Part shown: positions 8,576-17,600 of the stretch, piece after piece
Layout of the letters: the number at the start of each line of letters is the position of its first letter
Position numbering within the stretch: position 1 is the stretch's first letter
DNA from: a bacterium
Lineage (GTDB): Bacteria > Elusimicrobiota > Elusimicrobia > UBA1565 > UBA9628
Reading direction: 5' to 3'
NCBI GenBank assembly: GCA_021799485.1
Contig: JAJZAK010000005.1
Location: 29,804 to 93,803 of the forward strand
DNA length: 64,000 nucleotides
The notes under the pieces: model-generated
Told to the model about the DNA's origin: nothing
The model's input: the letters and a program-made list of their open reading frames with translations, nothing else
The model's database searches: none
Made by a program: the position numbers and the translations under genes

Positions 8576-9247
8576 TCAGAAGTAGTTTAAGTACCGGCCT
8601 TCGTATTCGTCGAAAAGCCCGTATTCCCGCAGCTTCTCTCCCAAGCGCTTGAGAACGCCGCGGTCGGCCTCCGCGTCGGCGAAGAGCGCCTCGATCTCGC
8701 GTCGGCGTCGGTCCTCGGCGTGCCGGGCTGGATCGAACAGCCCGCGGCGCCCCAGGTCCCGCATGTGGGTGGGAAACGAGCGAGCCGCCTCGTCGATCGT
8801 CAGCTTCATGAGAGCCAGCGTCCACGCGCCGTCCGGGCAAAGAACCAGGGCCTTCTTTTCGTTGCCTTCGCCCTCCCATGATTTGGCGAGACGGCTCGCG
8901 AGAGCCTCCGAGTTTTCCGAGAGAACGTTCGATCGCATGTCCTGGTTTTTGAAGACGTACTGCAAGGCCCTGAGGGCGTCTCCATAGTTCGATCTCAGGA
9001 AATCAAGGAACGGCGCCGCCTCCGGCCCGAAGCCCTGGAAGCGCTCTTTTAAGGCGTCGGCCGTCAGGATTTTGGGGCGTTCCGAGAGGACCTTGCCCGA
9101 GCGAAGCCTCGTCTTGTCCGCGAGTTGGTCGACGGGAGAAAGAAGATGGTATTCGATCTCGGTCGAGCCGAAGGTCGCGAGGATATGCTTGGGCTGCCTC
9201 AGCACCGAGGTCTTGGCCAATAAAGATTGAATGGTCTTGGGGTCCAT
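8576..9247 (-). CDS. Conserved-looking hypothetical protein, 223 aa
   Basis: I do not recognise this protein. It has no signal peptide or membrane helix and is rich in charged residues. An N-terminal stretch contains FGSTEIEYHLLSPVDQL and a basic RLRSGKVLSERPKIL segment that looks like a conserved core. The C-terminal half is helical and charged, ending in a Tyr-rich GLFDEYEGRYLNYF. A purine-rich sequence precedes the ATG. It lies downstream of ahcY on the same strand with a 59-base gap containing a small dyad (CAATC/GATTG). Base composition matches the neighbours, so it is probably a real chromosomal gene. Confidence 0.7.
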   Translation of the reverse strand: MDPKTIQSLLAKTSVLRQPKHILATFGSTEIEYHLLSPVDQLADKTRLRSGKVLSERPKILTADALKERFQGFGPEAAPFLDFLRSNYGDALRALQYVFKNQDMRSNVLSENSEALASRLAKSWEGEGNEKKALVLCPDGAWTLALMKLTIDEAARSFPTHMRDLGRRGLFDPARHAEDRRRREIEALFADAEADRGVLKRLGEKLREYGLFDEYEGRYLNYF

Positions 9248-9306
9248 GGGAGGGCCTCTAAACTAGGCAATCCATAGATTGGTTAGTCTTCCGGATCTTT
9301 CGCGGC

Positions 9307-10644
9307 TCAGTACCGGTAATAATCCGGCTTGTAAGGCCCTTCCTGGGGAATGCCCAGGTATTCGGCCTGCTTGGATGTGAGCTTGGTCAAGTTCGCCCCG
9401 AGCCGGCCCAAATGCAGGCGAGCCACTTTCTCGTCGAGGGCCTTGGGGAGCATATAGACGTCCTTCTTGTATTTCCCGCCGCCCTTATTCTTCCACAGTT
9501 CGATCTGGGCTAGGACCTGATTCGTGAAGGAGGCGCTCATGACGAAGCTCGGATGCCCTTGTCCGCAGCCCAAGTTGACGAGACGGCCCTCCGCCAGCAC
9601 GATCAGCACTTTGCCGTCGGGCCAAATGTAATGGTCCACCTGCGGCTTGATCGTCTCGCGCGTCAGCTTCTTGTCGCTATTAAGGGAGGCGATATCGATT
9701 TCGATGTCGAAGTGCCCGATATTGCAGACGACGGCATGGCTCTTCATGCGGTCCATGTGGGACTTCGTGATCACGTCGCGGCAGCCGGTGGCCGTGACGA
9801 AAAGGTCGCCGACGGGAGCCGCCTGGTCCATCGTCACGACTTGGAAGCCCTCCATCGCGGCCTGGAGCGCGGTGATGGGGTCGATCTCCGTGATGAGGAC
9901 GCGCGCGCCGAGTCCCTTGAAGGCCTGGGCGCAGCCCTTGCCCACGTCGCCGTAGCCGCAGACGACGGCGGTCTTGCCCGCGATCATGATGTCGGTCGCG
10001 CGCTTGATCCCGTCCACGAGGGATTCGCGGCAGCCGTAGAGGTTGTCGAATTTGGATTTCGTGCAGGAGTCGTTCACGTTGATCGCGGGCGCGCCCAGCG
10101 TGCGCTGCTGCGCGCGCCGAGCCAGGCGGTGAACGCCGGTCGTCGTCTCCTCCGTGATCCCGCCCAGGCCGTCGAGGTATTCCGGGTATTTTTCATGAAC
10201 CATCTCGGTGAGGTCTCCGCCGTCGTCGAGGATCATGTTGAGGGGCTTGCCGTCGGGCCAGCGGAGCGTCTGCTCGATCGCCCAATCGAATTCCTGGGTG
10301 CTCATGCCTTTCCAGGCGAAGACCGGGATGCCCCGCGCCGCGACGGCGGCGGCGGCGTGGTCCTGCGTCGAGAAGATGTTGCAGGAGCTCCATCGCACCG
10401 TCGCGCCCAGCTCGGTCAGGGTCTCAATGAGGACGGCCGTCTCGATCGTCATGTGGAGGCAGCCCGCGATCCGGGCGCCGTCCAAGGGGCGCTTGCCGCG
10501 GAATTCCTCCCGAAGAGCCATGAGCCCCGGCATCTCGGACTCGGCCACCTCGATTTCCTTGCGGCCCCAGTCGGCGAGGCTCAAATCCTTGACTTTGAAA
10601 TCACGCGCGGGGCCGGCCTTCGTCTTCGCGGCGGCTGTGGTCAT
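9307..10644 (-). CDS. ahcY: Adenosylhomocysteinase
   Basis: The enzyme reversibly splits S-adenosylhomocysteine into adenosine and homocysteine, clearing the product inhibitor of methyltransferases. The 445-residue protein shows the substrate/NAD region [19 protein letters not shown], the Rossmann motif [11 protein letters not shown], and the typical C-terminal KPDYYRY whose Lys-Tyr pair closes the NAD site of the partner subunit. All hallmark segments are intact and the length is normal for the bacterial family without the plant/mycobacterial insert. A strong AAGGAGGA ribosome site and a TATAAT box precede it. Confidence 0.97.
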   Translation of the reverse strand: MTTAAAKTKAGPARDFKVKDLSLADWGRKEIEVAESEMPGLMALREEFRGKRPLDGARIAGCLHMTIETAVLIETLTELGATVRWSSCNIFSTQDHAAAAVAARGIPVFAWKGMSTQEFDWAIEQTLRWPDGKPLNMILDDGGDLTEMVHEKYPEYLDGLGGITEETTTGVHRLARRAQQRTLGAPAINVNDSCTKSKFDNLYGCRESLVDGIKRATDIMIAGKTAVVCGYGDVGKGCAQAFKGLGARVLITEIDPITALQAAMEGFQVVTMDQAAPVGDLFVTATGCRDVITKSHMDRMKSHAVVCNIGHFDIEIDIASLNSDKKLTRETIKPQVDHYIWPDGKVLIVLAEGRLVNLGCGQGHPSFVMSASFTNQVLAQIELWKNKGGGKYKKDVYMLPKALDEKVARLHLGRLGANLTKLTSKQAEYLGIPQEGPYKPDYYRY

Positions 10645-10647
10645 GAA

Positions 10648-10691
10648 TCCTCCTTTAAATAAAATTGAGCGGCGGAAAGCGTAGTATTATA
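10648..10691 (-). promoter_or_regulatory. ahcY promoter -10 box and strong ribosome binding site
   Basis: On the minus strand a perfect TATAAT (10691-10686) lies about 40 bases before the ahcY ATG, and AAGGAGGA (10655-10648) is four bases before it. No good -35 element is visible at the expected distance. I saw no SAH or SAM riboswitch fold in the short leader. Confidence 0.5.
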
Positions 10692-10751
10692 CTTTTTGCG
10701 GCGCGAGATTCTTTCGCCGCGCGGCCGCCGGGGCCGGCGATGGGTGGCGAC

Positions 10752-11774
10752 TTAATCGGCGGGACTTGCGACGGGACTTGATGGCTGCGGCTCCGGCGCG
10801 GGTTTTGCCTTTTTTACCAGCGCGCAAAGAGCGGGATTGCGGCTTGACATGCATGCTTGATACATCAGGAGATATTGACGTTTGGTCAGCGGAAGTCCGG
10901 GGGCCGCGGCTTGCGGCGGGGGTGTTTCCAGGGTCGCGGCGGCCTGCCACTCGGCGATTTTATCCTTGAGTTTTCGGGCGTTAGGATCGTCGGGGCGGAG
11001 CGCCAGGTATCGCTGCATGTATTTTCCCGCGGCGGGATAGTTCTTTAATTTCCCCAAGACCAAGGAGAGATCGTAGTAAGGCTCCGACCACCAGGGCGCG
11101 GCCTCGATCGCCTTTTCAAAATAGGCCGCCGCGCGGTTGAAATGCTCGTGCTCGATCATGTAGCGGGCCTGGACCGAGGCCGTATGGGCGTTCTCCGGGA
11201 TGTCCTTGGGCGCGCGCCCGGAGCGGACCATTCCGACGATTTCTTGGAAGCGCTCCGCGGCTTTTTTCTCTTGTTCCTTTAGCTCCTTTCGCGAGCGAGC
11301 CCGCTTCTCCGCCAGCCATCCCAGGACCTCGTTTCGGGCGGCGGCGTTATAAACTATGCCGTATGGATTGGCGCCGTGCTCAAGCAAAATCCTCGCGATG
11401 GCCGCGTCATGGCTGCATGCCAGAGGGGTGAGCTTGGAAAGGAGGGGATCGTTGTTTATGGTGCCCAGCATAATGGGGCACATGAAGATGCCGATTCCGG
11501 GCAATCCAAGAACTGGGAACAGAGGCGAGCAGATAGGCATTTCACAGGCATTAACCCTGAAAAAAGACATGGCGGCTGGTCCGGACTGGTTGGGATCGGC
11601 CCCCGCGGCCAGGAGAGACTGGACCTCCCGGACGTTTCCCTCGGCGGACGCCCGGATGAGAGGGGTGCTGCATCCCGAGAACGCGGCGAGGGGGATCGTC
11701 CATGCCAGAATAAGCCGTTTCACCGCGGAGGTCTCCGCGCTTTGGGTTTTTGAATCCATGAGAATTTCTTTCAT
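10752..11774 (-). CDS. Ankyrin/TPR lipoprotein
   Basis: A 340-residue exported protein. The N-terminus has a basic stretch, a hydrophobic segment and a lipobox-like AAFSGC, suggesting a lipid-anchored periplasmic protein. Two ankyrin-like units follow: TPLIRASAEGNVREVQSLLA, and LTPLACSHDAAIARILLEHG after an irregular hydrophobic insert. A charged coiled-coil-like region comes next, then a TPR-like pair around AAAYFEKAIEAAPWWSEPYYDLS (about 220-280). The C-terminus is Pro/Ala-rich. Its ATG directly follows the stop of a 44-codon ORF, and the ankyrin-caspase gene lies just upstream, so the three form an operon. The role is unknown; protein-protein binding is the family expectation. Confidence 0.75.
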   Translation of the reverse strand: MKEILMDSKTQSAETSAVKRLILAWTIPLAAFSGCSTPLIRASAEGNVREVQSLLAAGADPNQSGPAAMSFFRVNACEMPICSPLFPVLGLPGIGIFMCPIMLGTINNDPLLSKLTPLACSHDAAIARILLEHGANPYGIVYNAAARNEVLGWLAEKRARSRKELKEQEKKAAERFQEIVGMVRSGRAPKDIPENAHTASVQARYMIEHEHFNRAAAYFEKAIEAAPWWSEPYYDLSLVLGKLKNYPAAGKYMQRYLALRPDDPNARKLKDKIAEWQAAATLETPPPQAAAPGLPLTKRQYLLMYQACMSSRNPALCALVKKAKPAPEPQPSSPVASPAD

Positions 11775-11909
11775 TTAATCGCCGCCTCTTTGAAGGGAGT
11801 CCTCGGCCTCCCAGCCGACGTCCGCGCGGCCGCCCTCCACGGCGTCCATCAGGGCCGTCGCCGCCGGCCTCGCGATTTTCCAGGGGTTCTTGCCATCGGG
11901 CATGATCAT
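11775..11909 (-). CDS. Small ORF (44 aa), possible ankyrin remnant
   Basis: This short frame begins at ATG 11909 behind AAAAGGAGA and ends in TAA immediately before the ATG of the ankyrin/TPR lipoprotein. Its middle, TALMDAVEGGRADV, looks like the first helix of an ankyrin repeat. It may be the leftover start of an ankyrin gene, or a small translated coupler in the operon. There is no membrane segment. Reality as a protein is uncertain; the good ribosome site and exact stop-start junction are the main support. Confidence 0.4.
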   Translation of the reverse strand: MIMPDGKNPWKIARPAATALMDAVEGGRADVGWEAEDSLQRGGD

Positions 11910-11934
11910 GCTCTCCTTTTTATAAATCGATCAA

Positions 11935-14424
11935 TCAGCGCAGGCCGATGTCGGCGCCCTCGAGGACGGGGTCCTGGATGTCGTTCTGCCTGCGCGCGGC
12001 CTTCTCCACTCGCGGCTTGATGAAATCGTAGAGATTCCGGACGCGGCGCGGCTTTAAATTCAGGCCCTTCAGAAAATAGTAGGTCAACAGGCCGTGCCCG
12101 TGGACTTTTGAAACGGCGGCGATCTCCGTCCCCTTGGCCGCGGCCAACGCGGCCATGCGCGGCCCCAAGGGGACGCCCCCGATCCTCGTGACGACGAGGG
12201 GGCGAACTCCCTTGGCCATGACCGAGCGGGCTCCGGCGCCCGAAAAGCAGGCGTCCATGACGACGAGCGTGCGTTCGGCATGAAGGCGGGCCAGATCCGC
12301 GTAGAGCCTGTCGACGGGAAAGCCCTGGTCGCGGATGAACTCGGGAACGGCGTCCCACGGCACGAGATAGGCCGAGCGGGAGCGCGGGTCGGGCGCGCCG
12401 TGGCCCGAAAAGTAGAAATAGACGCGGGACTTCGATCCGACGTTCTTAGGCAGATAGTCCTCGAGGTAGCTGCTCAAGCCGCTGAGCGTAGCGGCCGAAT
12501 CCAAGAGGGAAATGATGTTGCCGCCGGGGACCCCGAGGGCGGCGAAATATCTCCCGGCGGCCTCGGCGTCCCTTTTGGCGAAATCGGCCCGGGGCAGGCT
12601 TCGGTAGGATTCGATCCCGACCACGAGGGCCCAGTCGTTAGGACGGCGAGGGTATCTGAAGGCAGGGCTGTCCATGTCCGAGATCGGAAGGCTTGGAGGC
12701 GGGGCCTCGGCCTTGGCGGTTTCCGAGCTTTCGAGGATTCCGACGATCTCGGGGCGCGACGGTGTTTCACGGGCGAGGTCCAAAGCCGTGAGTCCGTCAT
12801 CGTCCCTAAGGCTCTCGTCGGCCCCGGCCGCAAGCAGGAGCCTCGCCAATTGGGCCGAGCCGGCCATGATCGCGTAGTCGAGGGCCGTCATGCCGACCTG
12901 ATCTTGGATATTGACGCCGGCGCCGAGGGCCAGAAGCCGCCGTGCCGCTCCGGTCCGCCGGCCCGCGGCCGCGTACATGAGCGGCGTGCGCCCCTTGTGG
13001 TCGGTCAAGTCGACTCGAGCGCCCGCGGCCACGAGGGCCGAGGCGGCGGCCGGCTGGTTCGCGTAAGCCGCCGCCATGAGCGGCGTGACCCCTCCGGCGC
13101 CGGCTTGATTGGGGTCTTGCCCCTGGCGGAGGAGCTCCGCGATTTGGGCCGCGCTGCCGCTCCGCGCGGCCTGATAGATCGGGCCGCGCGGGAGGATAAA
13201 CTTGAGCGCGCGGCGGCCCGGATGTCCCCGGACGGAAGGCGCGGCCGCCGGCTGGGGAGTCGGACGAGAGACCGCCGAGTCGGGGGAGGCGGTCGTCTGC
13301 CAACTGAAGGCCGGGGAATCCTCGGCACCCGAGCCGGAAGGCGCCGCGCTTGGGGCGTCGCCGACCTCCGGGCCGCCCATCTCGGCCAGGAGTTCGTCGG
13401 AGGCCTTCTTTTTCCGGCGGCGCTCCCTCGATGCGGCGGCCTTGGCCTCGTCGTTTTGAATCTCCGCCAGATCGCCTCGGCAGTCCGCGAGAGAGCGCTG
13501 CGCCTCTTGGATTTGCCGCGCCAGGTCTCCGCCGGGAACGGAGGGACCCTTCGCGGCCAGCGCGCTCAGGCGCTGGTCCAAGAGGGAGCGCGCCGAGGAC
13601 CCGCTCTTCGCGCGATGGCAGGGCAAGGGCCGGCAGGCCCACCCGCCGGAGAGGGCCTGGGCGGGCCGGCCGTAGAGGCCGCAAAATGGCTTTTGGTCGG
13701 CGCCTTCGATATCGAGCGCAAGCCGGCTCCAGTCGCTCGCGGTATAAAGGCAGGCGGTCCGGCCGCCGCGGAGCCGGACCCGGACGGTGTTCGATTCGCA
13801 GAGGCAGGCGCGCCCCTTGGGGCAAATCAAGGCTTCCGGAGCCGCCGAACCCGGGCAGGATCGACCGTTGGAGTCGACATAGCCGCCGGAGAGATCGGGC
13901 CTATCCGATCTGCCGGGTTTCTTGCCGAGTTCCGCCAGAAGATCGTCTCGAATCGAGGCTTTCCGCCGCGCCCGCTCCTCGTCCGCTTTCTCCGCGGCGT
14001 TCATGGCGCGGATCCGATCGCGGCAAGCGGCGTCCATGGTCTGGAATTTTTGGAGGGCCTGACGCATCTGCTCAAGGGCTTTTTGCCGCGCCGCTTCGGC
14101 GGCTTCCTGGCTTTGGCTCCGGCCCCCGCCGAAAAGAAGCTCGCCGATGTCCTGGCCGAGTTGGTAGCCTAACTGCGAAGCCCCTTGCATAAGGAGGCCT
14201 TGCATGGCATTGCGGGGATTGTAGGCTCCGCCGAATGACGAGCCGCCCCCCGCCGACCCGTAGCCGCAATGGCTCGCGCAGTCGGTTCCCGGAGGCTGGT
14301 TAACGCCGCCGGGATCGCAGGCGCAGTGGACTGAGACCAAGCTCTGGGCTTGGGACGGCGAAGCGCGAAAAACCAAGCATGCGCCCGCCGCTAGTAGGGA
14401 AACCGTTCGGAGATCCCGCCCCAT
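11935..14424 (-). CDS. Secreted ankyrin-repeat caspase-family (C14) protease
   Basis: An 829-residue protein with a probable signal peptide (LLAAGACLVFRASPSQAQ, cleaved near 27). A Cys-rich, Glu/Ala-rich helical region covers roughly 30-330 and a Pro-rich linker follows. Four ankyrin repeats lie at about 415-560, with cores TPLMAAAYAN, TPLMYAAAG and TALDYAIMAG. The C-terminal caspase fold (595-829) starts WALVVGIESY and carries both catalytic residues: His675 in YFSGHG and Cys726 in DACFSG. Caspase-like proteases of this type cleave proteins, often after activation by partners. Periplasmic or surface location is inferred from the signal peptide. An ankyrin lipoprotein lies downstream and could be a partner or regulator. 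Confidence 0.85.
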   Translation of the reverse strand: MGRDLRTVSLLAAGACLVFRASPSQAQSLVSVHCACDPGGVNQPPGTDCASHCGYGSAGGGSSFGGAYNPRNAMQGLLMQGASQLGYQLGQDIGELLFGGGRSQSQEAAEAARQKALEQMRQALQKFQTMDAACRDRIRAMNAAEKADEERARRKASIRDDLLAELGKKPGRSDRPDLSGGYVDSNGRSCPGSAAPEALICPKGRACLCESNTVRVRLRGGRTACLYTASDWSRLALDIEGADQKPFCGLYGRPAQALSGGWACRPLPCHRAKSGSSARSLLDQRLSALAAKGPSVPGGDLARQIQEAQRSLADCRGDLAEIQNDEAKAAASRERRRKKKASDELLAEMGGPEVGDAPSAAPSGSGAEDSPAFSWQTTASPDSAVSRPTPQPAAAPSVRGHPGRRALKFILPRGPIYQAARSGSAAQIAELLRQGQDPNQAGAGGVTPLMAAAYANQPAAASALVAAGARVDLTDHKGRTPLMYAAAGRRTGAARRLLALGAGVNIQDQVGMTALDYAIMAGSAQLARLLLAAGADESLRDDDGLTALDLARETPSRPEIVGILESSETAKAEAPPPSLPISDMDSPAFRYPRRPNDWALVVGIESYRSLPRADFAKRDAEAAGRYFAALGVPGGNIISLLDSAATLSGLSSYLEDYLPKNVGSKSRVYFYFSGHGAPDPRSRSAYLVPWDAVPEFIRDQGFPVDRLYADLARLHAERTLVVMDACFSGAGARSVMAKGVRPLVVTRIGGVPLGPRMAALAAAKGTEIAAVSKVHGHGLLTYYFLKGLNLKPRRVRNLYDFIKPRVEKAARRQNDIQDPVLEGADIGLR

Positions 14425-14497
14425 AACATGGTCGCGCGATTATACTTTTTTACTATACTTTCCCGCCGAAATCAGGACCTCATAATAAGGAGAAGAG
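14425..14497. promoter_or_regulatory. Divergent promoter region between ankyrin-caspase gene and doxX
   Basis: On the plus strand TATACT boxes stand at 14441-14446 and 14454-14459. On the minus strand a TATAAT reads 14444-14439, 15 bases before the caspase ATG. The AT-rich block is unusual for this GC-rich region. No convincing -35 boxes are seen. An AAGGAGA ribosome site for doxX lies at about 14486-14492. Confidence 0.45.
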
Positions 14498-14881
14498 ATG
14501 ATGAAATACTTCGCGCTTTTGGGCAGGATCTGTTACGCGGCGATTTTCCTCATGGCGGGACCGAACCATTTCAGGGCCTCGACGATTGCCTACGCGGCGT
14601 CCCAAGGGGTGCCCTTGGCGCCGTTCGCCGTTCCCGTGTCGGGAGCCTTGGCGATCCTTGGCGGCTTGAGCATCGCGCTGGGGTTCAAGGCCCGGTGGGG
14701 CGCCTGGCTGATCGCGCTGTTTCTTATCCCCGTCACTCTCACCATGCACCGCTTTTGGGGCCTCGCCGACCCCCAGGCGGCGATGGTGCAGCAGATCATG
14801 TTCATGAAAAATCTCTCGATGTTGGGGGCGGCGCTGCTCATGACCCAGGTCGGGTCGGGGCCGTTGAGCGTCAGGGACTGA
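14498..14881 (+). CDS. DoxX-family small membrane protein
   Basis: A 127-residue inner-membrane protein with four predicted helices. Family-typical features include the start FALLGRICYAAIFLMAGPNHF and a middle GGLSIALGFKARWGAWLIA segment. DoxX-like proteins have been linked to quinone or redox-stress functions, but the exact reaction is generally not settled. Two ATG codons in a row (14498 and 14501) follow AAGGAGA. It stands alone on the plus strand, divergent from the caspase gene, with no obvious functional partner. Confidence 0.85.
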   Translation: MMKYFALLGRICYAAIFLMAGPNHFRASTIAYAASQGVPLAPFAVPVSGALAILGGLSIALGFKARWGAWLIALFLIPVTLTMHRFWGLADPQAAMVQQIMFMKNLSMLGAALLMTQVGSGPLSVRD

Positions 14882-15028
14882 GAGCGGGGCTGTCAAGAGC
14901 CGGACGTCGGACTCTTGGTCCGGGCGCTTGAATCCGAAGTCGCCTGGTAGTATGATGAAAAAGTAGCGCAACCGCGCGCAGCGGCGATGGCGAGGCGGAA
15001 AATCCGGTAAAAAAGGCGGATATCGAAA

Positions 15029-15547
15029 ATGGCAAACAAGAAAATTTCTTCTTCAAGCGCAAAGTCCCGCGGGGGGAAGTCCTCATCGACGGCGCAAAAG
15101 CCCCTCTCTCGCGGGAAGGAAAAGGTCAAGGCCCCGCGCCTGCCGGTGGCCGCCTATAAAAAACAGCTTCTTGAAATGCAGGAAAGCCTTGGCCGCACGG
15201 TGATGGCGAGACCCATGCGGGAGACGGGGCGGGAGGAGCCCGGCGACGAGGCCGATCAGGCGAGCCAGTCGTTGGAGAAGGAGATCCTCTTCGAGCTCTC
15301 GGGAAACGAACGCTTGATGCTCGATCAAATCGAGGCCGCCCTCAAGCGGATCAAGCAGGGGACTTACGGGATTTGCGAGCGCTGCCATAGGCCCATCCCC
15401 AAGGCCCGCTTGGACGCCATTCCTTACACGCGCTACTGCCTCGTCTGCCAGAGCTCCTCGGAGCGCGTCGTGGAGTCTTCCGCGGAGGCCGCGGAGTCGA
15501 CGCCGGGGCTGGAAGAGACGGCCGCCGCCGTCGAAGGGGAGCCTTAA
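15029..15547 (+). CDS. DksA/TraR-type C4 zinc-finger protein
   Basis: DksA-family proteins bind in the secondary channel of RNA polymerase and alter promoter response, often with ppGpp. The 172-residue product has a Lys/Ser-rich N-terminus (1-40), a helical coiled-coil-like middle, and the four-cysteine finger YGICERCHRPIPKARL ... YCLVCQ near residues 112-136. The acidic Glu/Ala tail after it is not part of the canonical domain. The basic N-terminal extension is also longer than in classic DksA, so it may be a distinct subfamily. No clear operon partner is adjacent. Confidence 0.85.
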   Translation: MANKKISSSSAKSRGGKSSSTAQKPLSRGKEKVKAPRLPVAAYKKQLLEMQESLGRTVMARPMRETGREEPGDEADQASQSLEKEILFELSGNERLMLDQIEAALKRIKQGTYGICERCHRPIPKARLDAIPYTRYCLVCQSSSERVVESSAEAAESTPGLEETAAAVEGEP

Positions 15548-15634
15548 ACCGCCGGAGCCTTTAAAGCCAGCCGGGAGCCGGCTCGCCGGCGACTTGAAAA
15601 TTTAATAAGAAGCGGCCACCCTTCAGGGAGCGCT

Positions 15635-17536
15635 ATGCGCTACTGGATATTCCAAGGCGCCGACATCAAGGGGCCCTTCAGCCCCGGCGAGATCGAGGCT
15701 TTCGGGGGGGTCGCTCCGGAATCCCTCGTCTGCGAGGAGACGCTGTCGGGAGCCAGCGAGTTGGATTGGAAGCCGGCGGCTGAAATTGGTGAGCTCGGCT
15801 CGGCGCTTTCGCCCGCTGCGGCGCCCGAGCCGATCTTGGCGTCCTCTCGATGGGAGGCTCCGGCGTCCCAAGGCGCGGAGCTCCGGCCGGATGCGGAAAC
15901 CACCGCGATCTCGGGGGCATGGCCCGAGGGCGGCATCGGCTGGTCCGAGGGAGCCGCCGAATCGGCCGAATCGATGGAGAGCCTCGTTTTCCTGGAATTT
16001 GGCTCCGAGGAGCTCCTCTTCGGCGGCTCCGGCTTTGGATTTTTTTCATGGGCCGATCTTCCGTCAGCCGCTCCTCCCGCCGCCGCGCCTCCCCAGCCAT
16101 CTCCGGCCGCCGTGGCGCCGCCTCCGCCGCCGGCGCCCTCGGAGCCTCCCGCGCCGCTTCCTTCGCATGCGGCCGACGACGAACCAGCCGCCCCGCCGCT
16201 TCATCTGGGCCCCGCGAGAACCTTTAAGCTTTTGGAGGAGCCGGAGCCTGCTCCCCAGCCACCCGGCGACGCCTCACCGCCTCCGACGGCCGCTGAGACG
16301 AGCCCGATGCCGGAGCCTCGCCTTGACGAGGAGGCCGTGGCGATGGAGCCCGTGCCATCTCCCGCTCCCGCCGCGCCGGAAGCGGCTCCGCTGCCGCCTC
16401 CCGCTCCCGACCTTGTTTCCATGCCTTCGGGGGAAGCCGCCGCGCCAACCGCCGGCCTCGAAGCTCCCGTCTCCGCCGCCGCGCTTGAAGGACCGGCCGT
16501 GGAGGCGGCTGAACCCGCCGCGGGCGCGACGGGGTTGGCCGCGAGCCTCGAACCCGCGTTTTTTTCCGCGCAGCAAGAGGCCCCGCTGCCTGCCGGCGAG
16601 ATCGGAGGGGGGGCCGAGCTCAAACCCCTTGGGACGCCCGCTCCCGAGACCGCCGCCGCGCCCGCCCTTCCTCAAGCGGATGCCCTCGCGAGCTCTCCTG
16701 CCGCGGCTTCCGCCGCATCGGATTCGCCGCCGTCCCTGAGCGTGGGCCCCAGCACGCAGGAAGTGATCGCGAGGCTCGCCAAGCCTCAGACCGCGACCAC
16801 CAAGGCCAAGACCCCGGCGCCCCGAAAAAAGACGAATCAACGGCTCCTTTTCGGCGTCCTCGCGACGCTTGTCGTTCTCGCGGCTTCTTGGTACCTTTTT
16901 TGGCAGAGCGGCGGGCCGAAAGAAGAGGGGGCTTCCGCCTCGGAGGCCTCCCGCCGCGCTCCCGCGGCGCCCATGCCCGCTCCCATCGCGCGGGCGCCGC
17001 AAGGGGGCATCACACCCCAGGCTGCCCAGGGCGGCCCCGCCTCGCCGTTGCCGGTTTCCCCCTATCCCGCGGCCCAGGCCGCGGCGCCGGTTTCGCCCGC
17101 ACCCGTTCCCTCGGAGCCGCCGGCGCCGGCCGCTCCCGACAGCGGAGCCCAGGCGATCGACCTGACCAAGAGCTATCCTCTCAACGGAAGACGCCGGAGC
17201 GTGGGGGAGTGGCTTTCGGCTTCCTTCGCGGGCAAGCGCGGCTACAAGGAAGAATGGAGCGCGAGCCCCGTCGGCGCGGACGGAGTGGAAAGCCCGTTCA
17301 ATTTCCTCGTGCAGTACCGCGTCGTCTCCGCCTCGGACCGCGTGGAGCCTCGGCTCTACCTCTTTGAGGTCGATTTGAGCCGCCGCACGGTCAAGGGCGA
17401 AAACAGGCTCGCCCGCAGGCTGTGGGCGCCGCGGACAAAGGACGCGCCGGTCCGGCGCGCGCGCGAAGCCTCCGCCGGCGGACGCCGCCATGTCCGGATC
17501 GAGCGCGAGATCGTGATCCGGCCTAAGGCCGCCTGA
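15635..17536 (+). CDS. GYF-domain single-pass membrane protein with long Pro/Ala linker
   Basis: A 633-residue protein. Residues 1-55 form a GYF_2/DUF4339-like domain (MRYWIFQGADIKGPFS start with the typical Gly-Pro-Phe turn), thought to bind proline-rich peptides. An unusually long Pro/Ala/Glu linker runs to about 400, then one membrane helix (about 404-424) and a second Pro/Ala-rich linker. The C-terminal region from about 505 (DLTKSYPLNGRRRSVGEWL) looks folded and pilus- or lipoprotein-like, but I do not recognise it. The topology places the GYF domain in the cytoplasm and the C-terminal domain outside. The next gene has a similar anchored architecture. Function unknown. Confidence 0.75.
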   Translation: MRYWIFQGADIKGPFSPGEIEAFGGVAPESLVCEETLSGASELDWKPAAEIGELGSALSPAAAPEPILASSRWEAPASQGAELRPDAETTAISGAWPEGGIGWSEGAAESAESMESLVFLEFGSEELLFGGSGFGFFSWADLPSAAPPAAAPPQPSPAAVAPPPPPAPSEPPAPLPSHAADDEPAAPPLHLGPARTFKLLEEPEPAPQPPGDASPPPTAAETSPMPEPRLDEEAVAMEPVPSPAPAAPEAAPLPPPAPDLVSMPSGEAAAPTAGLEAPVSAAALEGPAVEAAEPAAGATGLAASLEPAFFSAQQEAPLPAGEIGGGAELKPLGTPAPETAAAPALPQADALASSPAAASAASDSPPSLSVGPSTQEVIARLAKPQTATTKAKTPAPRKKTNQRLLFGVLATLVVLAASWYLFWQSGGPKEEGASASEASRRAPAAPMPAPIARAPQGGITPQAAQGGPASPLPVSPYPAAQAAAPVSPAPVPSEPPAPAAPDSGAQAIDLTKSYPLNGRRRSVGEWLSASFAGKRGYKEEWSASPVGADGVESPFNFLVQYRVVSASDRVEPRLYLFEVDLSRRTVKGENRLARRLWAPRTKDAPVRRAREASAGGRRHVRIEREIVIRPKAA

Positions 17537-17600
17537 GGACGGCGGACGCGCGCGAGCGTCGCAATTGCTTCCGAAGCTCCCGGTGTATTAGAATCCCAGG

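Noticed and set aside
9248..9306. Terminator between ahcY and the 223-aa gene
   Set aside because: The CAATC/GATTG dyad is short and has no T-run.
10645..10751. SAM or SAH riboswitch upstream of ahcY
   Set aside because: The leader before the ATG is only about 35 bases long after the -10 box and lacks the conserved core.
12280..14172. 630-codon open frame on the plus strand opposite the ankyrin-caspase gene
   Set aside because: It is a mirror frame produced by high GC. The minus strand has clear ankyrin and caspase motifs and a signal peptide, while the plus frame has none.
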